A stretch of 56,988 nt of DNA from Anaerolineaceae bacterium UBA5211 (GTDB taxonomy: Bacteria; Chloroflexota; Anaerolineae; Anaerolineales; Anaerolineaceae): NCBI GenBank assembly GCA_002412595.1, contig DHVJ01000002.1:1-56988 (forward strand). The letters are read 5' to 3'. Under the pieces are notes generated by a model, which was given only the letters and a program-made list of their open reading frames with translations, was not told the origin of the DNA and made no database searches. The position numbers and the translations under genes are program-made. Positions 27,801 to 34,900 of the stretch are shown here, one piece after another; within the stretch, counting starts at the first letter, position 1; each line of letters begins with the position of its first letter.

Positions 27801-30100
27801 CACCGGATGAGAACTACAACGGAAGCGATTCTTTCATCGTGCTGGTCAGTGATGAACACGGCGGAACGACCACACAAACCGTAACGATCACGATAAGCGC
27901 AATCAACGATGTACCCACGGCTAACGACGCCAGCTTCAATACACCGGAAGATACCCCGGTCAGCGATACCGTGGAAGCCAGTGACCCGGATGTGGCTACC
28001 AATGGGGATAAATTGACCTTCACGGTCAGCCAGGCGCCTGAAAACGGTACGCTGCATCTGGATGCGGACAGTGGTGATTTCACTTATACGCCGGATACCA
28101 ATTTCAACGGGTTGGACACTTTCTCCATACTGGTGAGCGATAAAGCTGGAGCAACAGCTGAAGCAGATATCAGCGTGTATGTCAATTATTACGAGAACGA
28201 CCCGGAGGCTAACGCAGACTATTACACTATTGATGAGGATGCCGGCCTGGTCTCGTTTGATGTGCTGGATAACGATGATGATGCCGATCTGCCATACGGT
28301 GACGAATTGAAATTAGCAGCCATCACCAGCGGGCCTGCGCACGGCAGCGCGGTTATCAACGCAGCGACAATGGAAATCGAGTACACACCCGCAGCGAATT
28401 ACAATGGTATGGATAGCTTTACTTATCAAATCAAGGATAATCAGGATCCGGTCGTATATGACAGCGCAATCGTAACCATCACGGTCACACCTATTAATGA
28501 TGTCCCGGTGATCACCTCCAATGATAGCCGGAGCATGGATGAGGACAGCCAGTTGACCGGTTTTGTGACTTTCGAAGACCCGGATTTGGCCGATATTCCT
28601 GAATCCGACAGCCATCTCTTCTACACAGATGCCGCCCCGCTGCACGGCAAGATTGATTTGAACCAGTTCACCGGCGAATACCTATATAAACCAGCCAAGA
28701 ATTACAACGGCACAGACAGCTTCACCATTCGGGTTACGGACGCGCACAACGCATCCGACGTTCAGACCATCACCGTGACGGTGAATTGGGTGGATGATAA
28801 CCCGGTGGCAAACGATGATTCATACCGAACTTTAGAGGGCGCGGGTTGGAAGACGCTAAATGTGGTAGATAATGACACCGATGCCGACCTGGCCTATGGT
28901 GACACACTGACCATCACGCAAATCCTGAGCGACCCGGCTCATGGGACGGTGCAGATCAACACTACCTCCAATACACTTAAATACAAACCCAAAGCCGGTT
29001 TCCATGGAACAGACAGCTTTGTTTACGAGATCCGCGATAACCAAGACCCGCTGGTTACAGCCAGCGCAACGGTGACCATAAAAGTCAGCGTCAATAGTGA
29101 TGATGATTCAGCGGGCTTGTACAGCGATTATTACTACTACAGTTCCAACTCTGTTTCCGGCAGCGATACTGGTGACTCTGCCGCTGTGGTGCTGTATGAA
29201 GACCATCAAGCTGTGGGCAGTGTCAATATTAAAGGTGCCCAATCCTACTTGCTGGATCCAAATAATCCGCCGCAAAACGGCAGCGTAATAGTGGATGCGC
29301 AGACCGGCCAATATACTTATACGCCGAACGAAAATTACAACGGTGAAGAAAGCTTCACTATTCTGGCCCAGAAAGACGGAAAAATTATCGCGCAGAAAAT
29401 CGATTTGATGATCTTGCCGGTAAACGACAGCCCGATTGCAACTGACCTGGTCGTTGCCACAAACCCCAACCAGAGCAATAAGATTTTCATTCAAGCCGAT
29501 GATGTGGATATTATTACCAATGATGACCAAATTAATTACACGGTTTTATACCAGCCAGCGCACGGCACGCTGGAGATCATTCCTGTTACTGGCGAGATTA
29601 TTTACACCCCTGTTGACGGGTTCACGGGAGAGGATAGCTGCACCATTCGGATCCAGGATGAATATGGGCAATTTGTGGATTGCGTAGTGACGTTTAATGT
29701 AGAAGAAGATAGCATTGATCAGGTACAAACCAGGGGAGAAACTAAATCTCCAATTGGATGGAGTGATGTAAGTTGGATTTTCTTGGGTTTGGGATTCATC
29801 CTGTTCATTTTGTTCTTTGTCAATGTCAAGATCCGTTTTGTAACCGTAAAACCCAACGGCAAGTACCGCAAAGTGGTCCGCTATAAGACCGTGGTGAGCG
29901 GCAAGGGCAAAGAGGTCGGTATCGACCTGGGCAAGGAAAAAACGCATAATGGACAGGTGAACCAGTCCGAAATCGTCCTGATGCGTTCGTTTGTATGGCG
30001 TTTCCGCAATAAGACACTGGTGATCAAGCGCCAGGGAGCAGTTGTGAAGACCGTCAAAGTGGAGGCTAATGACAATGGGCGCATGGTGATCCCGCTTTAA
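15842..30100 (+). CDS. Giant tandem cadherin/Ig-like repeat surface protein with C-terminal membrane anchor
   Basis: 4752 residues in one uninterrupted frame. Residues 1-33 look like a signal peptide ending at YADGG. About 34-270 form a non-repetitive beta-rich head. From about 275 to 4620 I count roughly 44 modules of 85-100 residues, each beginning near VNDAP, carrying an EDT motif, an acidic DxD-rich stretch, and ending Y(T/S)P..NYNG.DSFTYTV. This is the bacterial cadherin-like/Big tandem repeat pattern, where the acidic residues usually bind Ca2+. Residues 4641-4660 (IFLGLGFILFILFFV) are a membrane segment, followed by a 92-residue Lys/Arg-rich tail. There is no LPXTG motif. The likely role is adhesion or cell-cell contact. 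The start is the only plausible ATG before the signal peptide; its ribosome binding site is poor. Confidence 0.88.
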   Translation: MRLAKQPCNLLLRVITILATFARLLFSALPVYADGGLAFSSWGAEIADLSQYQNNTNAQIEGGQISALDPTASFSIEYLVDVSSITDTFADGEAQLAYAFNCQIDDEGEGANDNGLVTVSFTGAAAADQNHDCSFETQGVFSNSLTIPADTTAILFTFSGTLEGETNTITFGSISMMVNDQLAPRLDALSTPAVSGGATVSVNAFESGSGMSGVYYAAGEHEADYFPAGGTEIEMLYGSGSFDLSSGGTYTIYAVDYSGNESLKTVQVNTYPQISGLSDQSTDEDTTAAFSFNISDAESAANELTVSAASSNTVVLPNAAIGLTNSDGVVAVTAAPAANANGSLTITFYVSDAQGLQQTQTINFIVNAVNDVPTANADSVSTAEDTPITIDVLANDSNPDQGTLTVSLLSDPPDGSALVNPDGTISYTPPSNYSGSVTFAYQIIDSAGGDTASADVTVTVNSVDDNPYAMDDSGELAEDGSLTLAVLENDSDVEGDAFFVLSVSDPPNGSAVISAGLDQITYTPDANYFGSDSFTYTIQETENAAATATATVTLTITSINDAPVPSYTAAVSTDEDTQLTESFSATDVDGDELTITVKDGNGPSHGSLLLGEGSYIYQPVGDFNGTDSFTITVSDSTVEIECVITVTVNAVNDAPVPSYTTEVSTEEDTPLTETLTATDIDLDELSYTVKEGNGPAKGTVELIEGGYTYTPNANYFGSDSFTITVGDGTNEVDCAITVTVNSVNDAPLPSYGESVSTDEDTPLNETISATDADGDIVTFSVEDGNGPSHGTLELVEGGYIYTPTENYNGSDNFTITVSDGTVAVDCAITVTVNAVNDAPVPSYSASVSTDEDTRLTETLTAMDVDLDELSYSVKDGNSPANGTLELIVGGYTYTPNANYYGADSFTITVSDGSNEVDCAITVAVNTVNDAPVPSYAADVSTDEDTPLTESLTATDVELDELTVSIKTNGTNGSVVLVEGGYIYSPNADFNGTDTFTITVSDGIDDVDCVITVTVNAVNDAPVPSYSTTVETDEDTPLNATLTATDADLDELNYSVKDGNGPANGTLELTTGGYTYNPNADYNGTDNFTITVGDGMDEVDCAITVTINSVNDAPLPSYTATVGTDEDTPLTESLTATDVDLDELSYTVKDGSGPAHGGLTFIVGGYTYSPDADYNGTDSFTILVGDGTTTVDCSITVTVAAVNDAPVPVFTAEVSTDEDIPLTELLTATDVDLDTLSYTVKSGNGPANGTLELIEGGYTYSPDENYNGTDSFTITVGDGTAEVDCVITVTVNAVNDAPVAEDDSASTNEDTAVTISVLANDSDVDSGEGDSFTPTAILNEPANGSAGIAGNTIIYTPNANYYGSDEFTYQITDSGGLTASATVAVTIASVNDYPLPDGLESDYTIDEDSSITISFDLSDVETPPETLTMQVVSGNTALVPQTRITITGLEDTDPAVSIKLVPLSNQNGDVTFTIRASDGFQTGVYTFTLHVTAVNDAPTARNDSISFTEDTPTTITVSSQLLNNDTDVDNLQSELSYVEIVTTTVDGTLVDNGNGTLTYTPAANYDSTDSFVYRIQDPDGATATATVTLTASAVNDPPTISAIGDQTIDEDDTVTINFTVGDFDLDTEAELNTLMITTDSTNPDILDANNMRITGSGENRTFTAAPLADKNGTVTITITVSDGIAEVSELFLLTINAVADAPTAVDDFFYVQESGSFAIDPLANDWDADGDNALTANIVSAPLYGTLEADGTAFTYSPNEDFDGEDSFTYTVTDSTSLTSSAATVTLSADPANHPPTITVIKNQVIFEDESGSVTFSVTDVDGNLANVSASSSNTTVFPNGSLSLNNSDSEYTLTFTPAPNATCKSVLTITAEDARGNQMTRTFTVRVVPINDLPAAMDDEVVTNEDTSITFNVLSNDTDIETAAANLVLRKVLTTPSHGRLSSLGSGQFRYTPSGDYNGSDSFTYEMIDTDGGVSSAAVYITINSVNDAPEAYDNNLTTIVAPGGTLDNINVIGNDTDPDLPYDVDEEIHVTSIVSQPSCGTAYVNGDGSLKYEAFGTTSGDCSEAWITFSYQIEDHYGATDTATVSVAVDSDEVNLPPRTYNIWRSIQEDSETITIDLSNYSFDPDGDTLSYSMDLVVAPYTNLGTAHLSDTIIYYTPDANKNGSYSQENFEYSVTDGSATVSATVYIEIQAVNDAPTISTQTDAIVEIPDQEIDEDFDILLQFYIDDVDIQDTGTTFGLDDLGMSIYSDNAELVPPESISYIRDNDTGLVSLTVTPTEEEFGSANITVLVTDGIVYTSETFQLVVNEVNDPPVAADHWVTTNEEEPIHVDVVDYLANVDGDIITISQGITAPAHGTLSFDQANGDAIYTPNMDYYGSDTFDFVLTDSGDLSDSGTVYVTVLNVNDPPDVYNLSAMLETAEDISITTSFKVSDIDTDLADITLSGVASTLDLIDSYSFTKSTDGSGSVELTIDPAANKSGTITIAITASDGDKSDTESLTLKIYAVNDPPVVVDDSATTDEDTSVTVDVIANDTDVEDPDTLYVVSTTSPKLLSDGTAGHGTVVNNNDGTLTYKPGANRNDDIFFTYEVSDSGNLRGTGTVTITINAVDDAPSVVNDNRTIEEDNPVTIAVLSNDSDIEGDDFSIYSYTNPSHGSVNLDVATQSFIYTPTLNYNGTDTFTYTVAEDLNLEKTATATVKITITAEDDYPIVSTDEPWIMYEDTPGTFDVTISDAETASANLLITFTSLDTTLIKSYNVVLQGSGTSRTVKLTPQAQMNGSLQLKVDVNDGALTTTEYIDIIIEPVNDPPVAQNYTATVAEDGSTSGVVVVKSDIDLLHEGDSHTYTLGTDGAHGTAVVQSDGNWTYTPDANYNGGDSFTVIITDEGAATAISTVTVTVTKVNDTPQVTSTNNHTLDEDTSVTDTIVVYDPDLADSTDPDSYTVQVTTEPEHGEVVLDGDTGEYTYTPEANYNGSDSFAVKVVDEHNAETSKTVLLTVDPVNDPPAAEDDSAEIGEEGSAVIFVLDNDDDIDLAREGDELLVDSVNGVDNGTATIAADKKSITFEPDENWNGSETFTYTVIDQNGATDTAEVTVTVNAVNDPPVISDVVNQTIDEDTDTGAISFTVTDVDNDDALLEVTAATSNSTIIPLGNIVLSGSGSSRTVTVTPAADYNTWNALSGAHEPVTITLTVSDGTLTQTDTFTVRVDPVNDAPVAADDEDIEVTEDGSVDIPVLSNDSDVDSDHEGDSLSIQSFADVDNGTVTIIDSSTQLRFTPDADYFGVEEFTYTVVDENGATDTAVVKVTVNAVNDPPIISDIEDQTINEDSDTGALAFTVLDVDNDDASLEVTAATSDGTVIPLSGVTFGGSGSSRTVTVTPNADKNTWDALSDAHDPITITLTVSDGSLTDATSFTVTIVPQNDTPEPDDDSITINEDHEIDIDVLDNDYDVDISNESDDLTIVSFADVDNGTVTILSAGKMLHFVPDPDWFGMEEFTYTVKDGNNATATATVTVTVDPVNDAPVISNVANQTINEDDTTGALSFTVTDVDNDDATLEVTAATSDGTTIPLNGIVLGGSGSSRTVTVTPDLDKNTWNNTTSAHDPVTITLTVSDGSLTDQDTFTVTVLPLNDGPDAVDDSASLAEDGSKTIYVLSNDTDVDLSNEGDDLIITKVEDVDNATVTITHGGKDLLFTPDSNWNGVEVFTYTIEDENGASDSAEVTVTVTAQNDNPVAVNDTAAVDEDDSVEISVLDNDSDEDIEREGDDLTIIGYDNVDHGTVTIAADAKTLTFVPEADWSGVEEFTYTITDIHHVEASASVRVTVSPVDDDPAANDDSFTMAEDAGATSLNVLANDTDADLDYGDSLTISAITVTAAHGTLSIDSVNQRIIYTPDDNFNGSDSFTYQIKDTQDPAVNDTALVNLIITAVNDLPIVTSSNSHTIQEDTSASGTVTATDVDSDDSPDPDSLTYTIKTAAGHGAVDLTETSGAYTYTPDENYNGSDSFIVLVSDEHGGTTTQTVTITISAINDVPTANDASFNTPEDTPVSDTVEASDPDVATNGDKLTFTVSQAPENGTLHLDADSGDFTYTPDTNFNGLDTFSILVSDKAGATAEADISVYVNYYENDPEANADYYTIDEDAGLVSFDVLDNDDDADLPYGDELKLAAITSGPAHGSAVINAATMEIEYTPAANYNGMDSFTYQIKDNQDPVVYDSAIVTITVTPINDVPVITSNDSRSMDEDSQLTGFVTFEDPDLADIPESDSHLFYTDAAPLHGKIDLNQFTGEYLYKPAKNYNGTDSFTIRVTDAHNASDVQTITVTVNWVDDNPVANDDSYRTLEGAGWKTLNVVDNDTDADLAYGDTLTITQILSDPAHGTVQINTTSNTLKYKPKAGFHGTDSFVYEIRDNQDPLVTASATVTIKVSVNSDDDSAGLYSDYYYYSSNSVSGSDTGDSAAVVLYEDHQAVGSVNIKGAQSYLLDPNNPPQNGSVIVDAQTGQYTYTPNENYNGEESFTILAQKDGKIIAQKIDLMILPVNDSPIATDLVVATNPNQSNKIFIQADDVDIITNDDQINYTVLYQPAHGTLEIIPVTGEIIYTPVDGFTGEDSCTIRIQDEYGQFVDCVVTFNVEEDSIDQVQTRGETKSPIGWSDVSWIFLGLGFILFILFFVNVKIRFVTVKPNGKYRKVVRYKTVVSGKGKEVGIDLGKEKTHNGQVNQSEIVLMRSFVWRFRNKTLVIKRQGAVVKTVKVEANDNGRMVIPL
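17519..19720 (+). repeat. Eight near-identical 275-bp tandem repeats within the giant gene
   Basis: Copies of AACGACGCGCC(G)GTGCCCAGC-like sequence recur at about 17519, 17795, 18070, 18346, 18620, 18894, 19169 and 19446, a period of about 275 bp (92 residues). They are much more alike than the other modules, pointing to recent duplication by unequal recombination. Confidence 0.8.
24841..26740 (+). repeat. Higher-order repeat of about 625 bp, three copies
   Basis: Two module types alternate here. The motif (N/D)QTI(D/N)ED recurs with its first codon at 25166, 25793 and 26417, spacings of 627 and 624 bp (209 and 208 residues). Each is followed by FTV.DVDNDDA.LEVTAATS and SGSSRTVTVTP. So a two-domain unit has been amplified as a block. 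Confidence 0.75.
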
Positions 30101-30132
30101 CATGGATTTAAAGGTTCTAACATCAAATTAAT

Positions 30133-30160
30133 TTGACATCCTTTGCGCTTGTTGTATAAT
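30133..30160 (+). promoter_or_regulatory. Strong promoter of rpsU-infA
   Basis: TTGACA at 30133-30138 and TATAAT at 30155-30160 are perfect consensus, with a 16-bp spacer. It lies 33 bp after the giant gene, giving a start at about 30167. Confidence 0.85.
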
Positions 30161-30168
30161 AGATGACG

Positions 30169-30275
30169 TTGGAAAAAATTTACCGGGAGACTCCTATAAG
30201 AGAACGCTTCCAAAAAACTGATTTACTCGCATACTAATGAACTCGATTGATATGTAAATCAGTCGGGTTTTTTTT
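30169..30275 (+). ncRNA. Structured leader with attenuator-like terminator ahead of rpsU
   Basis: Between the promoter and rpsU, TTGGAA (30169-30174) can pair with TTCCAA (30208-30213). Next comes a 10-bp stem ACTGATTTAC (30217-30226)/GTAAATCAGT (30254-30263), then CGGG and eight T (30268-30275). This is the form of an intrinsic terminator placed before the first gene. It could be an attenuator for the ribosomal operon or the end of a separate small RNA of about 105 nt. I match it to no named family. Confidence 0.55.
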
Positions 30276-30318
30276 ATGAGTATTCCACCCTTCGGAAAGA
30301 GGGGAGGTGATTAGACAA

Positions 30319-30519
30319 GTGACTAGTGTAGTATTACGACCAAATGAATCACAAGACCAGTTATTAAGACGCTTTCGCAAGAAAGTGGTCAGATCTGGCG
30401 TCCTGAGCACTGTCCGCAAGAAACGTTGGTTTATTTCCAAGAGCGAGAACCGCCGTATGGAAGAAAAGAAATCTGCGCGCAGGCTGAAACGCCGCCAGTA
30501 TACCCGACCTGACCGTTAA
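30319..30519 (+). CDS. rpsU: 30S ribosomal protein bS21
   Basis: The product of about 66 residues is very basic and has the bS21 pattern: VVLRPNESQDQLLRRFRKKV near the start, RKKRWFISKSENRR in the middle and RRLKRRQYTRPDR at the end. bS21 is part of the small-subunit platform near the anti-Shine-Dalgarno and helps mRNA initiation. A GTG at 30307 is in frame, but it overlaps a full ribosome binding site, GGAGGTGAT (30303-30311). GTG 30319, eight bases downstream, is the better start. Pairing with infA puts two initiation factors under one promoter with an attenuator-like leader. Confidence 0.93.
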   Translation: MTSVVLRPNESQDQLLRRFRKKVVRSGVLSTVRKKRWFISKSENRRMEEKKSARRLKRRQYTRPDR

Positions 30520-30552
30520 TATCGGGCTTGTATAAGACGGAAAGGAGTCTTT

Positions 30553-30804
30553 ATGGGAAAAGAGGAGAAGATCCTGGTTGATGGAACAGTGATCGAAGCG
30601 TTGCCCGGTACGCAATTTCGCGTGCGTTTGGACAACGGCCACGAAGTTTTGGCCTACCTGTCCGGCAAAATGCGACGGTATTATATCCGCATATTGTTGG
30701 GCGATCGCGTAAAAATGGAAATGTCACCTTATGATCTTTCCCGTGCGCGCATCACCTACCGTCAAAAGAAAACTCGTATGCAAAACGCAGAAGAGAACGA
30801 ATAA
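30553..30804 (+). CDS. infA: Translation initiation factor IF-1
   Basis: The 83-residue S1/OB-fold protein has the unmistakable IF-1 core: VDGTVIEALPGTQFRVRLDNG, AYLSGKMRRYYIRILLGDRV and MSPYDLSRARITYR. IF-1 occupies the ribosomal A site during initiation and assists IF-2 and IF-3. It is slightly longer than the usual 72 residues because of a charged tail (KKTRMQNAEENE). AAGGAG lies 6-7 bp before ATG 30553. It follows rpsU by 33 bp and ends at a strong bidirectional terminator. Confidence 0.97.
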   Translation: MGKEEKILVDGTVIEALPGTQFRVRLDNGHEVLAYLSGKMRRYYIRILLGDRVKMEMSPYDLSRARITYRQKKTRMQNAEENE

Positions 30805-30808
30805 AATA

Positions 30809-30845
30809 AACAGACCCCGAGCAATACTGCTCGGGGTCTGTTTTT
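30809..30845. terminator. Bidirectional terminator between infA and the DHOD-like gene
   Basis: CAGACCCCGAGCA (30811-30823), loop ATAC, TGCTCGGGGTCTG (30828-30840) and T5: a perfect 13-bp GC-rich stem between convergent genes. Confidence 0.93.
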
Positions 30846-30862
30846 GGAGTAGTGGGGGATAT

Positions 30863-31864
30863 TTAGAGTTTATCGTCGTGCAGTGATAACGCTTTCATGT
30901 AATTGGCACGTTCAAACGCGGCCGGTACGGCCACGGATTTCTGGCTGAGTACGCCGCGCATCTGGCTGACGGATTCATAATTATGCCAAGTGACCCATTC
31001 AGTGAATTCTTTGAGCATGGCGTCGGCCCGGCTGATGCCGTTGGTGATCAACTCGGAGGCAGACATGACCGCCGAAGCGCCCGCCATAACGGCTTTGACC
31101 ATATCATGACCGGAGTGCACACCGCTGGTGAGGGCCATATCCATATGGATACGGTCGTAAAGGATGGCAGTCCAGCGCAGCGGCAGCAGCAAATCGTGAG
31201 AAGTGCTCAGCTCCAGCCAGGGCTTGACCTCCAGATTCTCAATATCCAGATCGGGCTGGTAGAAGCGATTGAAGAGCACCACGCCTTCGGCACCGGCTTC
31301 TTCCAAATCTTTGACAAAATTAGGCAAACTGCTGAAGAATGGGCTTAGTTTGACTGCCAGGGGAATCTTGATTTCCTGGCGGATGGCGCGTACGACATCC
31401 AAATAAGATTTCTCCATTTCAGCAGCACTTATATCCAGATCAGTAGCGACGAAATAGAGGTTCAATTCCAGTGCATCCGCACCGGCTTCTTCAATCAGCC
31501 GGGCATGTTTTATCCAGCCGCTGTTGGAAACGCCATTGAGGCTGCCGATGATCGGGATATCCACGCTTTCTTTGGCCTTGCGGATGGTTTCCAGGTATTT
31601 TTCGGAGCTGAGATTGAAGTCATCCATCTCGGGAAAATAGGTCAAAGCTTCAGGGAAGGATTCGGTGCCGCGGTTGAGGAAATAGTTCAGCTCGAGGCTT
31701 TCGTGTTGGATTTCTTCTTCGAAAAGTGAATACAGCACCACCGCGCTGATGCCGGCATCTTCCATTTTCTTGATATTTTCAAATTTCTTTGATAGGGTTG
31801 AGGCAGATGCGACCAGCGGATTTTTCAATTCCAACCCCAGGTATTTTGTTTTCAGGTCTGTCAT
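30863..31864 (-). CDS. Dihydroorotate dehydrogenase-like flavoprotein
   Basis: The 333-residue protein has the TIM-barrel layout of the PyrD family: LGLELKNPLVASAS at the start (FMN and substrate loop of class 1 enzymes reads similarly), ADALELNLY, IPLAVKLSPFF, and the glycine-rich end TSGVHSGHDMVKAVMAGASAVM for FMN phosphate. Several family members lie beside pyruvate:ferredoxin oxidoreductase genes, as here, and may have a redox role other than pyrimidine synthesis. The usual catalytic Cys/Ser loop is not obvious to me, so I do not assign pyrD. GAGAGGTG precedes the ATG, and a minus-strand TATAAT is 19 bp upstream of the RBS region. Confidence 0.8.
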   Translation of the reverse strand: MTDLKTKYLGLELKNPLVASASTLSKKFENIKKMEDAGISAVVLYSLFEEEIQHESLELNYFLNRGTESFPEALTYFPEMDDFNLSSEKYLETIRKAKESVDIPIIGSLNGVSNSGWIKHARLIEEAGADALELNLYFVATDLDISAAEMEKSYLDVVRAIRQEIKIPLAVKLSPFFSSLPNFVKDLEEAGAEGVVLFNRFYQPDLDIENLEVKPWLELSTSHDLLLPLRWTAILYDRIHMDMALTSGVHSGHDMVKAVMAGASAVMSASELITNGISRADAMLKEFTEWVTWHNYESVSQMRGVLSQKSVAVPAAFERANYMKALSLHDDKL

Positions 31865-31894
31865 GATACACCTCTCTTTACAGTTATTATATAG

Positions 31895-31923
31895 AAAAAA
31901 AGCGAATGCAATCGCATTCGCTT
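31895..31923 (-). terminator. Terminator of nifJ
   Basis: GCGAATGC (31902-31909), loop AATC, GCATTCGC (31914-31921). On the minus strand the stem is followed by T7, so it ends nifJ transcription 28 bp after its stop. Confidence 0.85.
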
Positions 31924-31948
31924 CTTTTTATATAATGTTCTAATTATG

Positions 31949-34900
31949 TTATGCGGAAGGTTTTTCGTATTCCTGGGCGGCCATTTGGCTGTATTTCACC
32001 CAACGGTCCTGCGCATCCTGCTGCGCCAGTTTCAACAGCACTTCAGCACGTTCTTCGTTGGTTTGGGTCAACATTGTGTAGCGGGTTTCGTTGTAGGCGA
32101 AGTCCTTGACCGGGATGCTGGGTTCTTTGTAATCCAACTTCAGCGGATTCTTGCCTTCCTTGATCAGGTCGGGGTTGAAGCGGTACAGCGGCCATACGCC
32201 GGATTTTACCGCCAAGTCCTGCTGGCTGAGGCCCTTTTTCATGACGATACCGTGGTTGATGCAGTGGGTGTAAGCAATGATCAATGACGGGCCGTCGTAG
32301 GCATCCGCTTCGCGGAAAGCCCGCAGGGTCTGCATATCGTTGGCGCCCATGGCAACCTGCGCGGTGTAAATATACCCGTAGGTCATGGCGATCATACCCA
32401 GATCTTTGCGCGGCAAGCCTTTACCATCGGCGGCGAATTTCGCCACTGCGCCACGCGGTGTAGCCTTGGAGGATTGACCGCCGGTGTTGGAATAAACACC
32501 GGTGTCGAGCACCAGGACGTTCACATTGCGCCCGGAGGCCAGAACGTGGTCCAAACCGCCGTAGCCGATGTCGTAAGCCCAGCCATCACCGCCGACGATC
32601 CAAACGGATTTGCGCACCAGTTTATCGGCCAGGCTGAGCATCTGGCGGGAAGTGAGGTCTTTCTTGCCGTTTAATTTCTCTTTAAGCGCATCAATACGGT
32701 CGCGCTGTGCTTTAATTCCGGCTTCAGTGGTTTGATCGGCTGTCAGGATCTCATCGACCAGTTTTTCGCCGACGTCGCCGGCGACTTTCTTGAGCAGTTC
32801 CTGAGCGAACTCATGCTGCTTGTCCATGGTCAGGCGCATGCCCAGGCCAAATTCTGCGTTGTCTTCGAACAGGGAGTTCGACCAGGCAGGGCCGCGGCCG
32901 TCACCGTTGAAGGTGTAAGGCGTGGTGGGCAGGTTGCCGCCGTAAATAGAGGAGCAGCCGGTTGCATTGGCGATGACGGTGCGGTCGCCAAACAACTGGG
33001 TGAGCAGTTTAACGTAGGGGGTCTCACCGCAGCCGGCGCAGGCACCGGAGAACTCGAACAGCGGCCGCAGCAGCTGCGAATTCTTGACCGTGTTGGCTTC
33101 AAAAGCGGTGCGGTCCGGATCGGGCAGGTTGAAGAAGAATTCCCAGTTCTTGCTTTCGCTTTCGCGCAGCGGAGGCTGGGGAGCCATGTTGATGGCTTTG
33201 CGGCTGGGATCGGTTTTGTCTTTGGCAGGACAGTTTTCTACACACATACCACAGCCGGTGCAGTCTTCAGGTGATACCTGAACGGTGAATTTCATACCGG
33301 GGAACTCTCTGAACTTCGCGTCGATGGACTTGAAGGTTTCGGGAGCGTCTTTCAACAGCGCAGCATCGTACACTTTGGTGCGGATGACCGCATGCGGGCA
33401 GACGAAGGCGCATTTACCGCATTGGATGCAGATGTCCGGATTCCAGACAGGAATTTCCATAGCGATATTGCGTTTTTCCCACTGGGTGGTGCCGGAAGGA
33501 TAAGTACCGTCGTTGGGCAGCTTGCTGACAGGCAGGTCGTCGCCGTCTTTAGAAATCATGGCGCCGAGGACTTCCTTGACGAAATCGGGCGCGCCGGCGG
33601 GAACTGCCGGGCGGCGGGTTTCTTTGCTGGTGGCCTTTTCAGGTACCTTGACCTCATACAGATTTTCAAGAGAGGAATCTACAGCAGCGAAATTCTGGTT
33701 GACAACTGCCTCGCCGCGTTTGCTGTAGGTCTTCTTGATGTATTTCTTGATCTCGGCAATGGCTTCGTCTTTGGGAAGCACGTTACTGATGGCGAAGAAG
33801 CAGGTCTGCATGATGGTGTTGATGCGGGTGCCCATGCCGGTCTTGCCGGCCACTTCATAGGCGTCGATAATATAGAACTTTAGCTTTTTGTCGATGATAG
33901 CGGACTGAACTTCCACGGGCAGGTGCTCCCAGACTTCATCCTGGTTGTAGATGGAGTTGAGCAGGAAAACGCCGCCGGGTTTGGCATACTTGAGCATGTC
34001 ATATTGTTCCAGGAAGGGGAACTGGTGGCAGGCTACAAAGTTTGCGTCATTCTTGCCGATCAGGAAAGGCTTGTGGATCGGGTTGGGACCGAAGCGCAGG
34101 TGGGACTCGGTCATGGCGCCGGATTTCTTCGAATCGTACACGAAGTAGCCCTGGGCATAGTTGTCGGTTTCTTCGCCGATGATCTTGGTGGAGTTCTTAT
34201 TGGCGCCAACGGTGCCGTCGGAACCCAGACCGAAGAACACGCAGCGGATGGTGTCGTCGGTTTCAATGGAGAAGCCGGCATCGTAGGGCAGGCTGGTGTG
34301 GGAGAGATCATCTTCGATACCGATGGTGAAGGAATTCTTGGGCTGATCTTTCTTCAATTCATCGAAGATACCCTTGACCATGGCAGGGGTGAATTCTTTG
34401 GAGGAAAGACCGAAGCGTCCGCCAACCAAAGATGGTTGGCTGCTGAAGGGCGAGGTGCCTTTCTTGGTCGCTTCCAATATGGCGGAAGCAACGTCTTTAT
34501 AAAGCGGTTCGCCATCCGCGCCGGGTTCCTTGGTGCGGTCGAGCACAGCAATAGATTTGACGGTTTTTGGCAGGGCTTTGAACATATAGTCGGCTGAGAA
34601 GGGGCGGTATAAGCGTACGGAGAGCACGCCGACTTTTTCGCCTTGTTTCACCAGGTAATTGGCGGTTTCTTCAGCTGTTTCAGCGCCGGAAGCCATGACA
34701 ATGATGACGCGTTCCGCGTCGGGCGCACCGGCGTAATCGAACAGGTTGTACTGGCGGCCAGTCAACTTGCCGAACTTATCCATGGCCTTTTGAGTCATAT
34801 CGGCGCATTTTTCGTAGAAGGGATTGACTGTTTCACGCGCCTGGAAATAAACGTCCGGGTTCTGGGCGGTACCGCGAATGGAAGGCGCATCGGGGGTGAG

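Noticed and set aside
29700..30100. LPXTG sortase signal or type I secretion signal at the end of the giant protein
   Set aside because: Neither is present; the helix is followed by a 92-residue basic domain instead of a few basic residues.
30163..30237. 24-codon frame (MTLEKIYRETPIRERF...) as an rpsU leader peptide
   Set aside because: Its ATG lies only 3 bp after the -10 box, upstream of the predicted transcription start, so it would not be in the message.
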